This document shows positions 52,801 to 60,717 of a DNA stretch of 64,000 nt, piece by piece (within the stretch, counting starts at the first letter, position 1; the number at the start of each line of letters is the position of its first letter). The notes under the pieces were generated by a model. It searched no databases. It worked only from the letters and a program-made list of their open reading frames with translations, and had not been told where the DNA came from. The stretch comes from JBBSJZ01 sp041739875. GTDB taxonomy: Bacteria > Planctomycetota > Planctomycetia > Pirellulales > Pirellulaceae. The DNA is taken from positions 1-64,000 of the forward strand of contig JBGSNA010000054.1 in NCBI GenBank assembly GCA_041739875.1. Direction: 5' to 3'. The translations under genes were made by a program, and so were the position numbers.

Positions 52801-53600
52801 CTTTTGAAATTGCACATACCCAGTTTCATTTGCTGATCGCGTATATGCACCTTGGTCGCATTGGTGATCTGCAGACGCTTAGCCAAGTGATGTACGACAG
52901 TTCGATCACTCGCAATGATTTGCTCGCCCGGTTGATGGCATGCAGTGGTGCTGGAGCGTGTGGTTGGCTAGCGGGTCATCGGTTCAGTGAGTTTGATGCA
53001 TCCCGGTCAGAAATTCGATCAGAATTGAAGCGAGAGGGAATACAGTTCGTCGATTTTGCCGAGTTCATGTCGACGCAGTTTCGTTTGATTTACGAAGAGC
53101 GGTGGGACGAGGCGGAAACGAATTTTGAGAATTCAGAGAAGTTCATTACGAAGATGCCTTGTAGCGGAATCCAGATTTGCCGAGCCGATTGGTTCGAGTT
53201 CCAAAGTCTCGTGTTATTGAATCAGTTCGATCGGCATCCCACAAAATCTACTTTCCGACGTGCCGAGTTACTGATTCGCAAGTTGCGAAAAGAGAAGGTC
53301 GCGCACTGCGATACGATTGCTGATTTACATGAGGGTTACTTGTTTCGTCTGGCGAACCAGCCGGCGAAAGCTCGCCATTTATTCAGTTCGGCGGAAAGAA
53401 AGGCGACACAGCTTGGGTTGGTGCCGATTTCCTTGGCGGCGAGTGATGCGATCGAGCTACTGACATCGACAAGCTGCTTGAATCGACTGCATCAATTCCT
53501 CCGCAGCGAAGGCGTTGTTCGTCCCGAGCGATTTGCAAACCTTTACGCGGTCCAGCCAAAATCAGCCAGCCAGTCGTCGCGAGGTTCCGTGAAATCCTAA
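49821..53600 (+). CDS. Kinase-AAA ATPase-helical repeat protein (PknK-like)
   Basis: A 1259-residue cytosolic protein with three parts. Residues about 45-320 are a Hanks-type kinase: RLLGQGSSGVVFEAFH, CFIHRDIKPQNLMVD, GRLIDYGLVGE (DYG in place of DFG) and GTPQYMAPEVWSEQ. Residues about 335-620 form an AAA_16/STAND ATPase: GRSQELSCIFEWLDG, Walker A GPSGIGKSRIIEAV, Walker B LILVIDDAQWADQDSLN and the winged-helix-like region LLALIAVAGGSVSKDEIVAL. The remaining 600 residues are helical repeats (TPR-like). The layout matches PknK-type signal-integrating kinases. It has no membrane segment. Targets unknown. Confidence 0.9.
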   Translation: MHDPFDEEHQTPLTFDTPVRPQHLRETYRESGKASRRETQWKAGDQFGEFRLGRLLGQGSSGVVFEAFHAESRSSEGQDFDRMTRCALKILVPESPDDLVRNKVGFRHMLKVHNKHLMRVNQVHRVGEHVALSMELIEGRTFAKEVNELRKLDSFVACERIQELLRHYALALSVMHANCFIHRDIKPQNLMVDSEGNGRLIDYGLVGEINPESDPSGIRPYLAGTPQYMAPEVWSEQSYLPAGDIYSLGKVIYEALRVISGNKRLATQTPSEFENAKNLHPPSKEWGTSVPEILIETCTEMLETNPGDRPTAFQVARMGQTTASTLQLPSDYKLYGRSQELSCIFEWLDGVLKGQCGRLHISGPSGIGKSRIIEAVTRQLASRRWLHVFSARCQLREDQPMQAFDQICDALATRYAKEDLGDLEVDPGSAAILHQAFPVLEKVVKASRHLPPFGSVPARLDALEAAARVARKILETGPLILVIDDAQWADQDSLNVLDRLQAERASSLAIITLSRTDDDLQQLPADLHMRLGPLSSDDSRIMLRQAADRWSVNVSESTIESLARITDGTPFRLDEFADEFRPGGVFAEGDSGIRSYPTETLVDGLLEQRLGRLSHDARRLLALIAVAGGSVSKDEIVALKNVGCVKASAIEELYGNRFVQADESHDKSVRILHDRLADRLVRELSNEERVEANRLWSEVLILNASKPFQAARIAGHLFEAGEIESAIVYADRAVAEAEQRYAMTEAARWHERVIPHVVGDAKVDRIRQTARCYDQADLPIKAAEYYTQLAEWVVGQELIDSELRALALLIRSGRTQNVRQSILRIAKQLDLPRPKGTVRALLSLMTKSLRLRVLQTFRGGRELTVPANTPVDQSLRLCLELSRPLCMLDNLYGAELALSGSIRALHTGSRAQQLRSDIAVAVYGSYEPGAARQRSELALTDLLARAEALGDPKALGDCHGAIAATHVLALRWASVVEPSKISLKAYGECREGQSFEIAHTQFHLLIAYMHLGRIGDLQTLSQVMYDSSITRNDLLARLMACSGAGACGWLAGHRFSEFDASRSEIRSELKREGIQFVDFAEFMSTQFRLIYEERWDEAETNFENSEKFITKMPCSGIQICRADWFEFQSLVLLNQFDRHPTKSTFRRAELLIRKLRKEKVAHCDTIADLHEGYLFRLANQPAKARHLFSSAERKATQLGLVPISLAASDAIELLTSTSCLNRLHQFLRSEGVVRPERFANLYAVQPKSASQSSRGSVKS

Positions 53601-53646
53601 AGCCGCCTGGGTGTCCAAACTCAACGAGTCAATTGGAGGCGGCTTT
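53599..53646. terminator. Bidirectional hairpin between convergent genes
   Basis: AAAGCCGCCT and AGGCGGCTTT form a perfect ten-base-pair stem around a 28-base loop. The arms flank the stop codons of the convergent kinase and sulfatase genes. T-rich sequence follows on the plus strand but is not a clean U-run. Confidence 0.45.
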
Positions 53647-55173
53647 GGATTTTGATTTCGACTTGGATGATTTTGTTTTCTTCGATTTCGTTGCTTTTTC
53701 GCTGTACTGTGGTTTCGCTTCGGGTTGTAGGGCCAATCGGTCTCGCATCAGCCGAACAATTTCAGGTTGCTCTGCGGAGATGTTTTTGGTTTCGAGCGGG
53801 TCCAATTCGTAATCATAGAGTTCGATATCGGCATCGTCGCTTGAAGTGCCTGGCGACTTCCATTCAACGAACCGATATCGGTTATCGCGGATTGCTCGGC
53901 CTAGCTTGGAATTGCGAGGGTAGACATGCGTGACGAATTCTCTTGCTGGTGTTGAGGGTGATTTCAGGACGTTAGCGAAGCTCTTTCCATCGAGACCAGC
54001 GGGCATTTCGAGTCCAGCAAGTTCGCTCAAGGTGGGATAGAGGTCAACCGTTTCAACCATCGATACCGTCGTCTCGCCGCGTGCTTTACCGGGGGCCGAG
54101 ACAATCATCGGGATTCGTGCGGCTTGTTCATAGTTCGTGTGTTTGCACCACATTCCATGGTCACCCAAGTGCCAACCGTGATCGCCCCAGAGAACAACGA
54201 TCGTGTTGCCAGCGAGGCCGAGTGTATCGAGGGCGTCAAGCACAGTACCGATTTGTGCGTCGGTGTAACTTGTGGCGGCGTAGTAGCCGTGGATTAAGTG
54301 TCGCGTCGTGGCGTCTGAGTTGACGTCGACATCGGACATGTCGGAGTAGTTTCTCAGATCTCCGTAGCTTGTGGGAGCGTAACTCGGTGCGCCCTCAGGA
54401 GCTTGATGGACGGTTGGCATCGGTAGAGAGCTCGGATCGTAGAGGTCCCAGTATTTTTTGGGTGCCACGAAAGGGAGGTGTGGTTTGAGAAACCCGACGG
54501 CGAGAAAGAACGGTTGGTTCGGAGTTTGGCTTGCCGAGCCAAGTCGCGTGACCGCTTCTCTTGCAATTTGGCCATCAGAATACGTTTCGTCGGACACCTC
54601 TGCGGATTCTGTTGCTGGTCCACGAACTTTGCCGGATTTGTCTTTTGTCAACGCAGCGGTGCTTTCGGGCAAAACGTAACTGGGGGCCTTGGGACGCCAT
54701 GACGGCAGGCTCCATGAGGCGGCGTCATCGATATTTCCATGACCCACGTGGAGGATTTTGCCGAGTCCTTGCGCTTCGTAGCCTTGGTTCAAGAAATGTT
54801 GGCTGAGAGTGACTGCGTTGGGAGCTGCGAGTCGAAAGTGAGTTGGCAAATCGTAGATGCCAAGTGTTTGCGGGCGGATTCCCGTCATCAGCGAGTTGCG
54901 GCTGGGTGAGCAGACGGCTTGGTTGCAGTACGCAGCACTGAAGAGCACGCCGTTGCTTGCGAGACGATCGATGTTGGGGGTGATCGCCGTCGTGTCACCG
55001 TAGCAACCAAGTGTCGGCTTGAGATCGTCGATGCAAATCAGAAGCACGTTGGGGCGTTCCGCAGCAGCAAGGGTGCTGGATGCGAGCAACACCAGGGCTG
55101 GAAGCAAAACGCAATGAAGCAAAACGCACTGACTTAAGGCAAAGTGACTCAAAACATAATGACTACGAGGCAT
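53629..55173 (-). CDS. Secreted sulfatase, iduronate-2-sulfatase-like
   Basis: A 514-residue type I sulfatase. The signal peptide is unusually repetitive (VLSHFALSQCVLLHCVLLPA, then LVLLASSTLAAAERPN). NVLLICIDDLKPTLGCYGDT holds the metal aspartates. The activation motif is CSPSRNSLMTGIRPQTLGIY, with Cys near residue 84 to be converted to formylglycine. LPTHFR and GKILHVGH match the iduronate-sulfatase-like subgroup. NTIVVLWGDHGWHLGDHGMW carries the second metal site. The C-terminus is a Lys/Ser-rich tail (KKTKSSKSKSKSK). It would desulfate polysaccharides outside the cell. It follows rsmD by 57 bases. Confidence 0.93.
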   Translation of the reverse strand: MPRSHYVLSHFALSQCVLLHCVLLPALVLLASSTLAAAERPNVLLICIDDLKPTLGCYGDTTAITPNIDRLASNGVLFSAAYCNQAVCSPSRNSLMTGIRPQTLGIYDLPTHFRLAAPNAVTLSQHFLNQGYEAQGLGKILHVGHGNIDDAASWSLPSWRPKAPSYVLPESTAALTKDKSGKVRGPATESAEVSDETYSDGQIAREAVTRLGSASQTPNQPFFLAVGFLKPHLPFVAPKKYWDLYDPSSLPMPTVHQAPEGAPSYAPTSYGDLRNYSDMSDVDVNSDATTRHLIHGYYAATSYTDAQIGTVLDALDTLGLAGNTIVVLWGDHGWHLGDHGMWCKHTNYEQAARIPMIVSAPGKARGETTVSMVETVDLYPTLSELAGLEMPAGLDGKSFANVLKSPSTPAREFVTHVYPRNSKLGRAIRDNRYRFVEWKSPGTSSDDADIELYDYELDPLETKNISAEQPEIVRLMRDRLALQPEAKPQYSEKATKSKKTKSSKSKSKSKAASN

Positions 55174-55230
55174 AACGGAATCCAGGCAATGAGAGTGCGG
55201 ATGGCAGAGCGGTTTCGATGGCAGAGCGAG

Positions 55231-56001
55231 TTAAAGATCCAGGCCACAGCAATTTGCAGCCTCGATGATTGCGAGTTGCGTGTTGCCATAGCGGCGCAAA
55301 TCCCAGTCGCCTGGCAAAAGTTTTGCTGGATCAAAGAACTTGTCCATCTCAGCAGCCAGAATGCTGCCGGGCGGGGCATTCTCGAGAGTCATGCGAATGA
55401 TGTTATTGAGTTCGTCGAGGTTTTCTTCCCACAGCACATACGGTGGCGAGAGCAGAACGAGCCACGGAGTATCGGTTTCTGGTGGTGCGAGCAGCCGAAG
55501 TGACCAGCGAAACGCGTCGCCGGTGAGGATGGTTAGTCGCTCAGTGACCCCGAGAGATTCTGCGGTTTCGCGAATGTGACGTGCGGCAGTCCGTGACTGT
55601 TCAATCGCGACCGCTTTCGACGCACCGCGGCTGAGAGATTCAAAGGCGAGCGCGCCGGTGCCAGCGAACAGATCGAAGCAAATCGCCCCTTTGGTGGCAA
55701 TTCCTACGATATTGAACAAGCTTTCGCGGACGCTGTCCTTCATCGGTCGAGTGAACGCGGCGCCGTGGTAATGCACGGTGCGACCCCGCATATCGCCGCC
55801 AATGATCCGCAAACTCAGCGGTCGGACCTTGGCGGGACGCTTCGGTTTTCCGGACGGGGTGGTTGACGAGCCTTTTGAAGACTTCCCTTTTGAAGAATTC
55901 TTTGTTGGCGTGCGAGATTCATCGAGTTTGTGCAAGCCGTCGGCAAAAGCCCGTGTGTCGTTTCTTCGTTTCATGGTGTCCAGTATAACGTCGGTCCGCA
56001 T
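55231..56001 (-). CDS. rsmD: 16S rRNA (guanine966-N2)-methyltransferase
   Basis: A 256-residue SAM-dependent methyltransferase. The RsmD signature is LRIIGGDMRGRTVHYHGAAF, then TRPMKDSVRESLFNIVG. The SAM-binding motif I is CFDLFAGTGALAFESLSRGA. Motif IV reads SPPY (LLSPPYVLWEENLDEL) where most RsmD have D/NPPY. A Ser/Lys/Pro-rich 55-residue head precedes the core (SKGKSSKGSSTTPSGKPKRP), longer than usual. ATG at 56001 is the longest; ATG 55974 (MKRRNDTRAF) is also possible. It methylates 16S rRNA of the small subunit. A sulfatase gene follows 57 bases downstream, unrelated in function. Confidence 0.9.
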   Translation of the reverse strand: MRTDVILDTMKRRNDTRAFADGLHKLDESRTPTKNSSKGKSSKGSSTTPSGKPKRPAKVRPLSLRIIGGDMRGRTVHYHGAAFTRPMKDSVRESLFNIVGIATKGAICFDLFAGTGALAFESLSRGASKAVAIEQSRTAARHIRETAESLGVTERLTILTGDAFRWSLRLLAPPETDTPWLVLLSPPYVLWEENLDELNNIIRMTLENAPPGSILAAEMDKFFDPAKLLPGDWDLRRYGNTQLAIIEAANCCGLDL

Positions 56002-56175
56002 TCTGACAGCTCCTAATCGTCCGCTTCATGATGCGACGTGGGTTGCGGGAGCTATTTGGAATCTGCGTTCTTAATAAACCGCTGGGTTCCGGGCAAACCG
56101 TCAGGTCGCTTGGGACGTACCGACCCAGTAACAAACCGTCGAAATTGAACCGTCGAACTCACGCAGTTAAGTCCT

Positions 56176-57546
56176 ATGTTCAGCCGATTTTTTCCCGCCA
56201 AACGTTCATTTCTCGGCTTGAAGCTCGTCCCGATCTGCTGGGGCATGGCGTTGATGACGACCTCCGTGGGCTGGTCCCAGGAAGAACCAGGCTCCGGCCA
56301 GGTGCCAGCAGCGACCGAAATCGACGGTGGGGACGGGACGCCAGCAGCTGTGGAGCCGTTGGGGACGCCGGAAGCTGGGGAGCCGTTGGAGGCGCCAGCA
56401 GCTGGGGAGTCCGGGGTGACGACACCTGAAATGCCGCCGGATGAGCCTTTCGTGATCGAGTACAACGAAGAAGAGAAAGCGCTGATCGCAAAGTTTGAGG
56501 CTGAACAGGCGAAGCTTGCACAGGTGCTCGGCGACATGCGAGAGATCTATGTCCGGTTTATGAACAGTGAAGATTCTTCGCGGCAAGCGGAAACTCAATA
56601 CCGAGACACTCGCAACGAAGTTCGGAAGCAATTCAATGCAACCTATGCCGCGGCGATGGAGATCATTCGGCGAGCGCCGCACGACCAAGCCGTTTCATTT
56701 ATAGCGACTTGGATCCAGTATCGCGAAGCGAACGACATTTATGATCGCGAGACATTTGAGGGCGCGGCCCGTTTAATTGACGGAGGCGTCAATTATTTGT
56801 TCCTGTTTCTTGCTGGAGCCAGATCAGCGGTTGTCAGCGGCGATTTTAAGCAGGCAAAACTGTTGTTCGAGGCGATGGACGCTGAGAAGATGGAGAAGCA
56901 CGATCAGGCTCTTTTCTATTTGCTGGACAAGTTCGAAGCGAACTGGAACAAAGAAAAGGCTGCTCTTGAAGCCGACGAGGCAAACGGAAATCTTCCGCGA
57001 GTGTTATTGAAGACGACACGAGGAGATGTTGTCGTGGAGTTGTTCCTCGATTCCGCTCCTCAAACCGTCAGCAATTTCATTGGACTTGTTGAAGACGGTT
57101 TTTACGACGGGCTTGAGTTCTATCAAGTGATCGATCATTTGCTCGCACTTACCGGTGACCCGAGCGGTAATGGTTCGGGTAGCTCGGGGAAATTTGTTGT
57201 CGATGAGCATGAACGCGAGGATGCGCGACTTCCGATGCGAGGATCGTTGATGATGGCAAAAATGCCGTTGGGCGATTCAGGCAAATTCGTTCCCAATACG
57301 GCGAGTTCGCAATTCGCAATCATGTTGTTGCCGTTATCCGAAGCACGCGAGCAGACCGTTTTTGGGCGAGTGGTGGAGGGAATGGATATTATTTCATCGC
57401 TTCGACGAGTGGATCCATCCAAAGAAAAGAAAAAAGGAGCTGTGCAAGTGCCTCCGGACCGTATTTTGACTGCGGAGGTCATTCGCCGTCCCGAAGAGTT
57501 ACCGAAAGTTGAAAGCGTAATGCCGGGGACTAATCCGTCCAAATAG
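56176..57546 (+). CDS. Exported cyclophilin-type peptidyl-prolyl isomerase
   Basis: A 456-residue protein. The signal peptide runs through LVPICWGMALMTTSVGWSQ. A Pro/Ala/Glu-rich linker (about 40-90) with repeated PAAGE-type units and a long helical middle follow. The cyclophilin fold starts near residue 275: VLLKTTRGDVVVELFLDSAP, TVSNFIGLVEDGFYDGLEFY, then RGSLMMAKMPLGDSG and SSQFAIMLLPL. Catalytic-site residues of PPIases appear partly altered: the Arg/Phe pair usually found as FHRVI reads FYQVID here, so activity may be weak. It should act on proteins outside the cytoplasm. It is monocistronic and divergent from rsmD. Confidence 0.85.
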   Translation: MFSRFFPAKRSFLGLKLVPICWGMALMTTSVGWSQEEPGSGQVPAATEIDGGDGTPAAVEPLGTPEAGEPLEAPAAGESGVTTPEMPPDEPFVIEYNEEEKALIAKFEAEQAKLAQVLGDMREIYVRFMNSEDSSRQAETQYRDTRNEVRKQFNATYAAAMEIIRRAPHDQAVSFIATWIQYREANDIYDRETFEGAARLIDGGVNYLFLFLAGARSAVVSGDFKQAKLLFEAMDAEKMEKHDQALFYLLDKFEANWNKEKAALEADEANGNLPRVLLKTTRGDVVVELFLDSAPQTVSNFIGLVEDGFYDGLEFYQVIDHLLALTGDPSGNGSGSSGKFVVDEHEREDARLPMRGSLMMAKMPLGDSGKFVPNTASSQFAIMLLPLSEAREQTVFGRVVEGMDIISSLRRVDPSKEKKKGAVQVPPDRILTAEVIRRPEELPKVESVMPGTNPSK

Positions 57547-57635
57547 TGTCTAGCGGCGAGATTTCTTTCGCACTTGCGAGCAAATTGGAGTGTAAACCTG
57601 ATGGAAACGTCGCCAGCGGGTAAACTAGAGCTTCC

Positions 57636-58973
57636 ATGACAAAACCCACCACGAATACCGAAGGCGCAACGCGTCGTAACTTTATCAAGGGCAGCGGGCT
57701 CATGCTCGCGGGCGGTGCGATCGTCGGCGGACAATTGGGGGTCGCTCAAGCGGCACACGTATTCGGCTCCGATAGTATCCGGGTCGGGCTCGTTGGTTGC
57801 GGCGATCGTGGCACGGGGGCTGCCATTGAGGCGCTCAATACAGTTGGTGGTGAGGTTCGGCTCACGGCGATGGCCGATGTGTTTCCGGACCAGCTACAAA
57901 CGGCGTTTCGCACGCTCAAGAGTAAGCATCCGACGCTCGTGGATGTGGATGATGCGAAGTTCGTGGGGCTCAATGCGTATCAGCAGGTGCTTGAGTCGGA
58001 CGTCGATGTTGTGATTCTTGCGACGCCGCCTGGTTTTCGTCCGCTGCATTTCGAAGCGGCGGTTGCGGCTGGTAAGCATGTTTTTATGGAGAAGCCGGTT
58101 GCTACGGATGCGCCCGGTGTTCGTCGCGTTTTGGCTGCCGGTGAATTGGCAAAGCAAAAAGGCTTGGCCGTTCAAGTGGGGCTCCAACGGCACCACGAAG
58201 TTCGCTACCAGCAGTGTATCGAGCGGTTGCACGGTGGCATAATCGGCGAGCCGATTTTCGCACGAGCGTATTGGAACGGCTCGGGCGTATGGACGAGGCC
58301 GCGAACGAAGAGCCAGACGGAGTTGGAGTACCAGCTCAGAAATTGGTACTACTTCAATTGGTTATGTGGCGACCACATTAACGAACAGCATGTACACAAC
58401 CTCGACGTGATTAATTGGATGATGAAAGCGCATCCGATCGAGGCGCAAGGTCAAGGCGGTCGAGAAGTTCGCAAGGGCGAGAACACGGGGGAGATCTTTG
58501 ACCATCACATGGTTGAATTTGTTTACGAAGGCGGGGCCCGTTTGCTCAGCCAGTGTCGGCACATTCCCGGCTGTCGGAACTCGGTCGGCGAGCATGTTCA
58601 TTGCACGCAAGGCTCGTGTGACATCAGCGCGGCGAGAATTTACGATTTGGCGGGCAAAGTGATTTGGGCCAGCGAGGCCAAAGAAAGTCGCAGTAGTGGC
58701 TGGCAACAAGAACAAGATCATCTGTTCGCGGCACTCCGTCGTGGGGAAGTGCCCAACGAAACGGAATATGCGGCGAAGAGTACCATGACCGCAATTATGG
58801 GTCGAATGGCGACTTACAGTGGCAAGCTTGTGAAGTGGAACGAAGCGTTTCGAAGCCAGCTGAGTCTCGCCGAGACGGATACGCTAGTCTCGCTAGATTG
58901 TCGCGCACCAGTACTTCCCGACGCTCTAGGGCAATACGCCGCAGCGATTCCGGGCAAGTCAAAAGTGATCTAA
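57636..58973 (+). CDS. Tat-exported Gfo/Idh/MocA oxidoreductase
   Basis: A 445-residue dehydrogenase. A twin-arginine signal (TRRNFIKGSGLMLAGGAIVG) precedes the Rossmann start IRVGLVGCGDRGTGAAIEAL. DVVILATPPGFRPLHFEAAV, then GKHVFMEKPVATD, is the family EKP signature. The C-terminal domain holds NWYYFNWLCGDHINEQHVHN and FDHHMVEFVYEGG. The Tat signal implies that it folds with a bound cofactor before export to the periplasm, common among planctomycete members. Substrate unknown, probably a sugar derivative. Its last four bases overlap the convergent gene. Confidence 0.92.
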   Translation: MTKPTTNTEGATRRNFIKGSGLMLAGGAIVGGQLGVAQAAHVFGSDSIRVGLVGCGDRGTGAAIEALNTVGGEVRLTAMADVFPDQLQTAFRTLKSKHPTLVDVDDAKFVGLNAYQQVLESDVDVVILATPPGFRPLHFEAAVAAGKHVFMEKPVATDAPGVRRVLAAGELAKQKGLAVQVGLQRHHEVRYQQCIERLHGGIIGEPIFARAYWNGSGVWTRPRTKSQTELEYQLRNWYYFNWLCGDHINEQHVHNLDVINWMMKAHPIEAQGQGGREVRKGENTGEIFDHHMVEFVYEGGARLLSQCRHIPGCRNSVGEHVHCTQGSCDISAARIYDLAGKVIWASEAKESRSSGWQQEQDHLFAALRRGEVPNETEYAAKSTMTAIMGRMATYSGKLVKWNEAFRSQLSLAETDTLVSLDCRAPVLPDALGQYAAAIPGKSKVI

Positions 58974-59299
58974 GACGCGAAGTTGGGCGAGTTTTCGGCG
59001 ATGCTAGCTTCCGCCGATCGGAAACGCTCACGCCAAAGCAGACGTCTCAAAAAGCCTGGTTTGCGTAGATTGGGGTCATTGGCATCAATGACGTGGGTCT
59101 TGCCCCGAGCCGTTCGAAGCATCAAGCGGCCGCCGGGGAGTGTCGAATCGACGATCCAGAATTTGTCAACGATGTAGGTATAATTTTCCCCTTTGCTGCA
59201 AGCTTTGACGCTCGTTGCTCGAGGTCCTGGCGTCGTGCTTCGCTTGCTCTTGCGATAAACCGCCCAATCGCCGGCTTTCCATTTCGAATTCATCATCAT
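58970..59299 (-). CDS. Small unknown protein
   Basis: A 109-residue basic protein starting at one of three consecutive ATGs (59299, 59296 or 59293). The N-terminus NSKWKAGDWAVYRKSKRST looks like a small SH3/KOW-like beta domain; GENYTYIVDKFWIVDSTLPG and RLMLRTARGKTHVIDANDPN follow. The C-terminus is basic and helical (GFLRRLLWRERFRSAE). I recognise no family; a nucleic-acid-binding role is a guess from the charge. It overlaps the convergent oxidoreductase gene by four bases. Confidence 0.65.
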   Translation of the reverse strand: MMMNSKWKAGDWAVYRKSKRSTTPGPRATSVKACSKGENYTYIVDKFWIVDSTLPGGRLMLRTARGKTHVIDANDPNLRKPGFLRRLLWRERFRSAEASIAENSPNFAS

Positions 59300-59725
59300 C
59301 GTTTTCGCTACAACGGAAGGTCATAGAAACGGCTAACCGGGGCTCCCAACCAGGAGACGATTTTGCCATCGATACCAGACTTCAGTTTAGACACTCGATA
59401 AAACGGGCGCATAGGGAGAAATCCAACAACCTTTCCACAACGGTACAAGTTTCTTCATCCCTACACATTCCTTTCATACAGAACGACATTCCTTTCACAC
59501 AGAACGCTTGCGGAAGCACATCGGACCCCTATGATCGTTAGAATGATGCCGCGTGGAGCAACCAAACGGTAGCCTTGCGAACTCACCCTGGCTACGTTTT
59601 GGCTGTCGATCGAGAGTTCGGCAATCGGCGACGGTGGCAGTTCCACTGCCAAAAATTGTCCGCACCCGTTGACTGAAACATCGTTGACGGGACATCACTC
59701 GACTGAACATCCTGGAGAAATAATA
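59300..59725. other. Intergenic region upstream of floA with a direct repeat
   Basis: A 426-base stretch with no recognised gene, holding promoters of the divergent 58970 and floA genes. A 21-base direct repeat lies at 59465-59506. A TTG upstream (59669) is in frame with floA but lacks a ribosome site. Confidence 0.4.
59465..59506. repeat. 21-base tandem direct repeat
   Basis: The unit ACATTCCTTTCAYACAGAACG occurs twice head to tail with one mismatch. It lies in the promoter region of floA and could be a protein-binding site or a slippage product. Confidence 0.65.
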
Positions 59726-60715
59726 GTGAACCTATCCGAATTCGTGCTCGCCCAATCACCGACCCAGGTTGGTTTGATGGCCGCGACGTTCATGGCCGTT
59801 TTCTTATTGCTGATCTTGGGATTCTTTTTCATCCGTTATGGAAAGTTGTGGTTCCAAGCGTACATGTCAGTGGCTGACGTGAGCCTTGTCAGCCTGATTC
59901 GAATGCACTTCACCAAGGTCAATCCACAGGTGATTGTCCAGGCGAAGGTGATGGCGGCACAGTCTGGCATGAGCATTGACCGACGTGACGGGATCAGTAC
60001 ACGTCGACTTGAGGCTCACTACCTTGCCGGTGGAAATGTGCTGAAGGTGATTCACGCGATCATCGCGGCACACCGAGCTGAGATTGCTCTCGATTTTGAC
60101 CAAGCTTGTGCCATCGACTTGGCGGGGCGAGACGTGCTCGACGCGGTCCAAACGAGCGTCTATCCCAAGGTCATTGATTGTCCCGATCCAAAGCGAAGCG
60201 GTAAAACGACGTTGAGCGCGATCACAAAGAACGGCATTGAGTTAAAGATTCGTGCTCGAGTGACTGTGAGAACCAACATCGCACAACTCATTGGCGGAGC
60301 GACCGAAGACACCATCATCGCGCGTGTTGGCGAAGCCATCATTAGCTCCATTGGATCGTCCGAGACGCACTTTACAGTCCTCGAAAACCCAAACGTCATC
60401 ACACGGACAGTGCTTTCGCGTGGCTTGGATGCGCAAACCGCTTTCGAAATCGTTTCCATTGATATTGCTGACGTGGACGTTGGCGAGAACATTGGCGCTC
60501 GTTTGCAAACCGACCAGGCTGAGGCGGATACACGCGTTGCTCGCGCTCAAGCCGAGCGTCGCCGCGCCGAGGCAATCGCAGAAGAGCAAGAGATGAAAGC
60601 TAAAGTCGCCGAGAATCGCTCGGCGCTCGTGCTCGCGGAAGCTGAAGTGCCGATGGCGATGGCTGAAGCGTTTCGAGCGGGTCGAATCAACACCTTGCCC
60701 ACGAACCGCACATAA
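59726..60715 (+). CDS. floA: Flotillin-like protein FloA
   Basis: A 329-residue membrane protein. GTG 59726 is chosen because GGAG lies eight bases upstream and the resulting length fits FloA; the TTG at 59669 would add a non-homologous 19-residue head. It has an N-terminal membrane hairpin (LMAATFMAVFLLLILGFFFI), then FloA-typical RMHFTKVNPQVIVQAKVMAA, LEAHYLAGGNVLKVIHAIIA and VDVGENIGARLQTDQAEADT, and a Glu/Ala-rich coiled coil (AQAERRRAEAIAEEQEMKAK). Flotillins organise membrane microdomains and affect fluidity. An alpha/beta hydrolase gene starts two bases after its stop. Confidence 0.93.
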   Translation: MNLSEFVLAQSPTQVGLMAATFMAVFLLLILGFFFIRYGKLWFQAYMSVADVSLVSLIRMHFTKVNPQVIVQAKVMAAQSGMSIDRRDGISTRRLEAHYLAGGNVLKVIHAIIAAHRAEIALDFDQACAIDLAGRDVLDAVQTSVYPKVIDCPDPKRSGKTTLSAITKNGIELKIRARVTVRTNIAQLIGGATEDTIIARVGEAIISSIGSSETHFTVLENPNVITRTVLSRGLDAQTAFEIVSIDIADVDVGENIGARLQTDQAEADTRVARAQAERRRAEAIAEEQEMKAKVAENRSALVLAEAEVPMAMAEAFRAGRINTLPTNRT

Positions 60716-60717
60716 AC

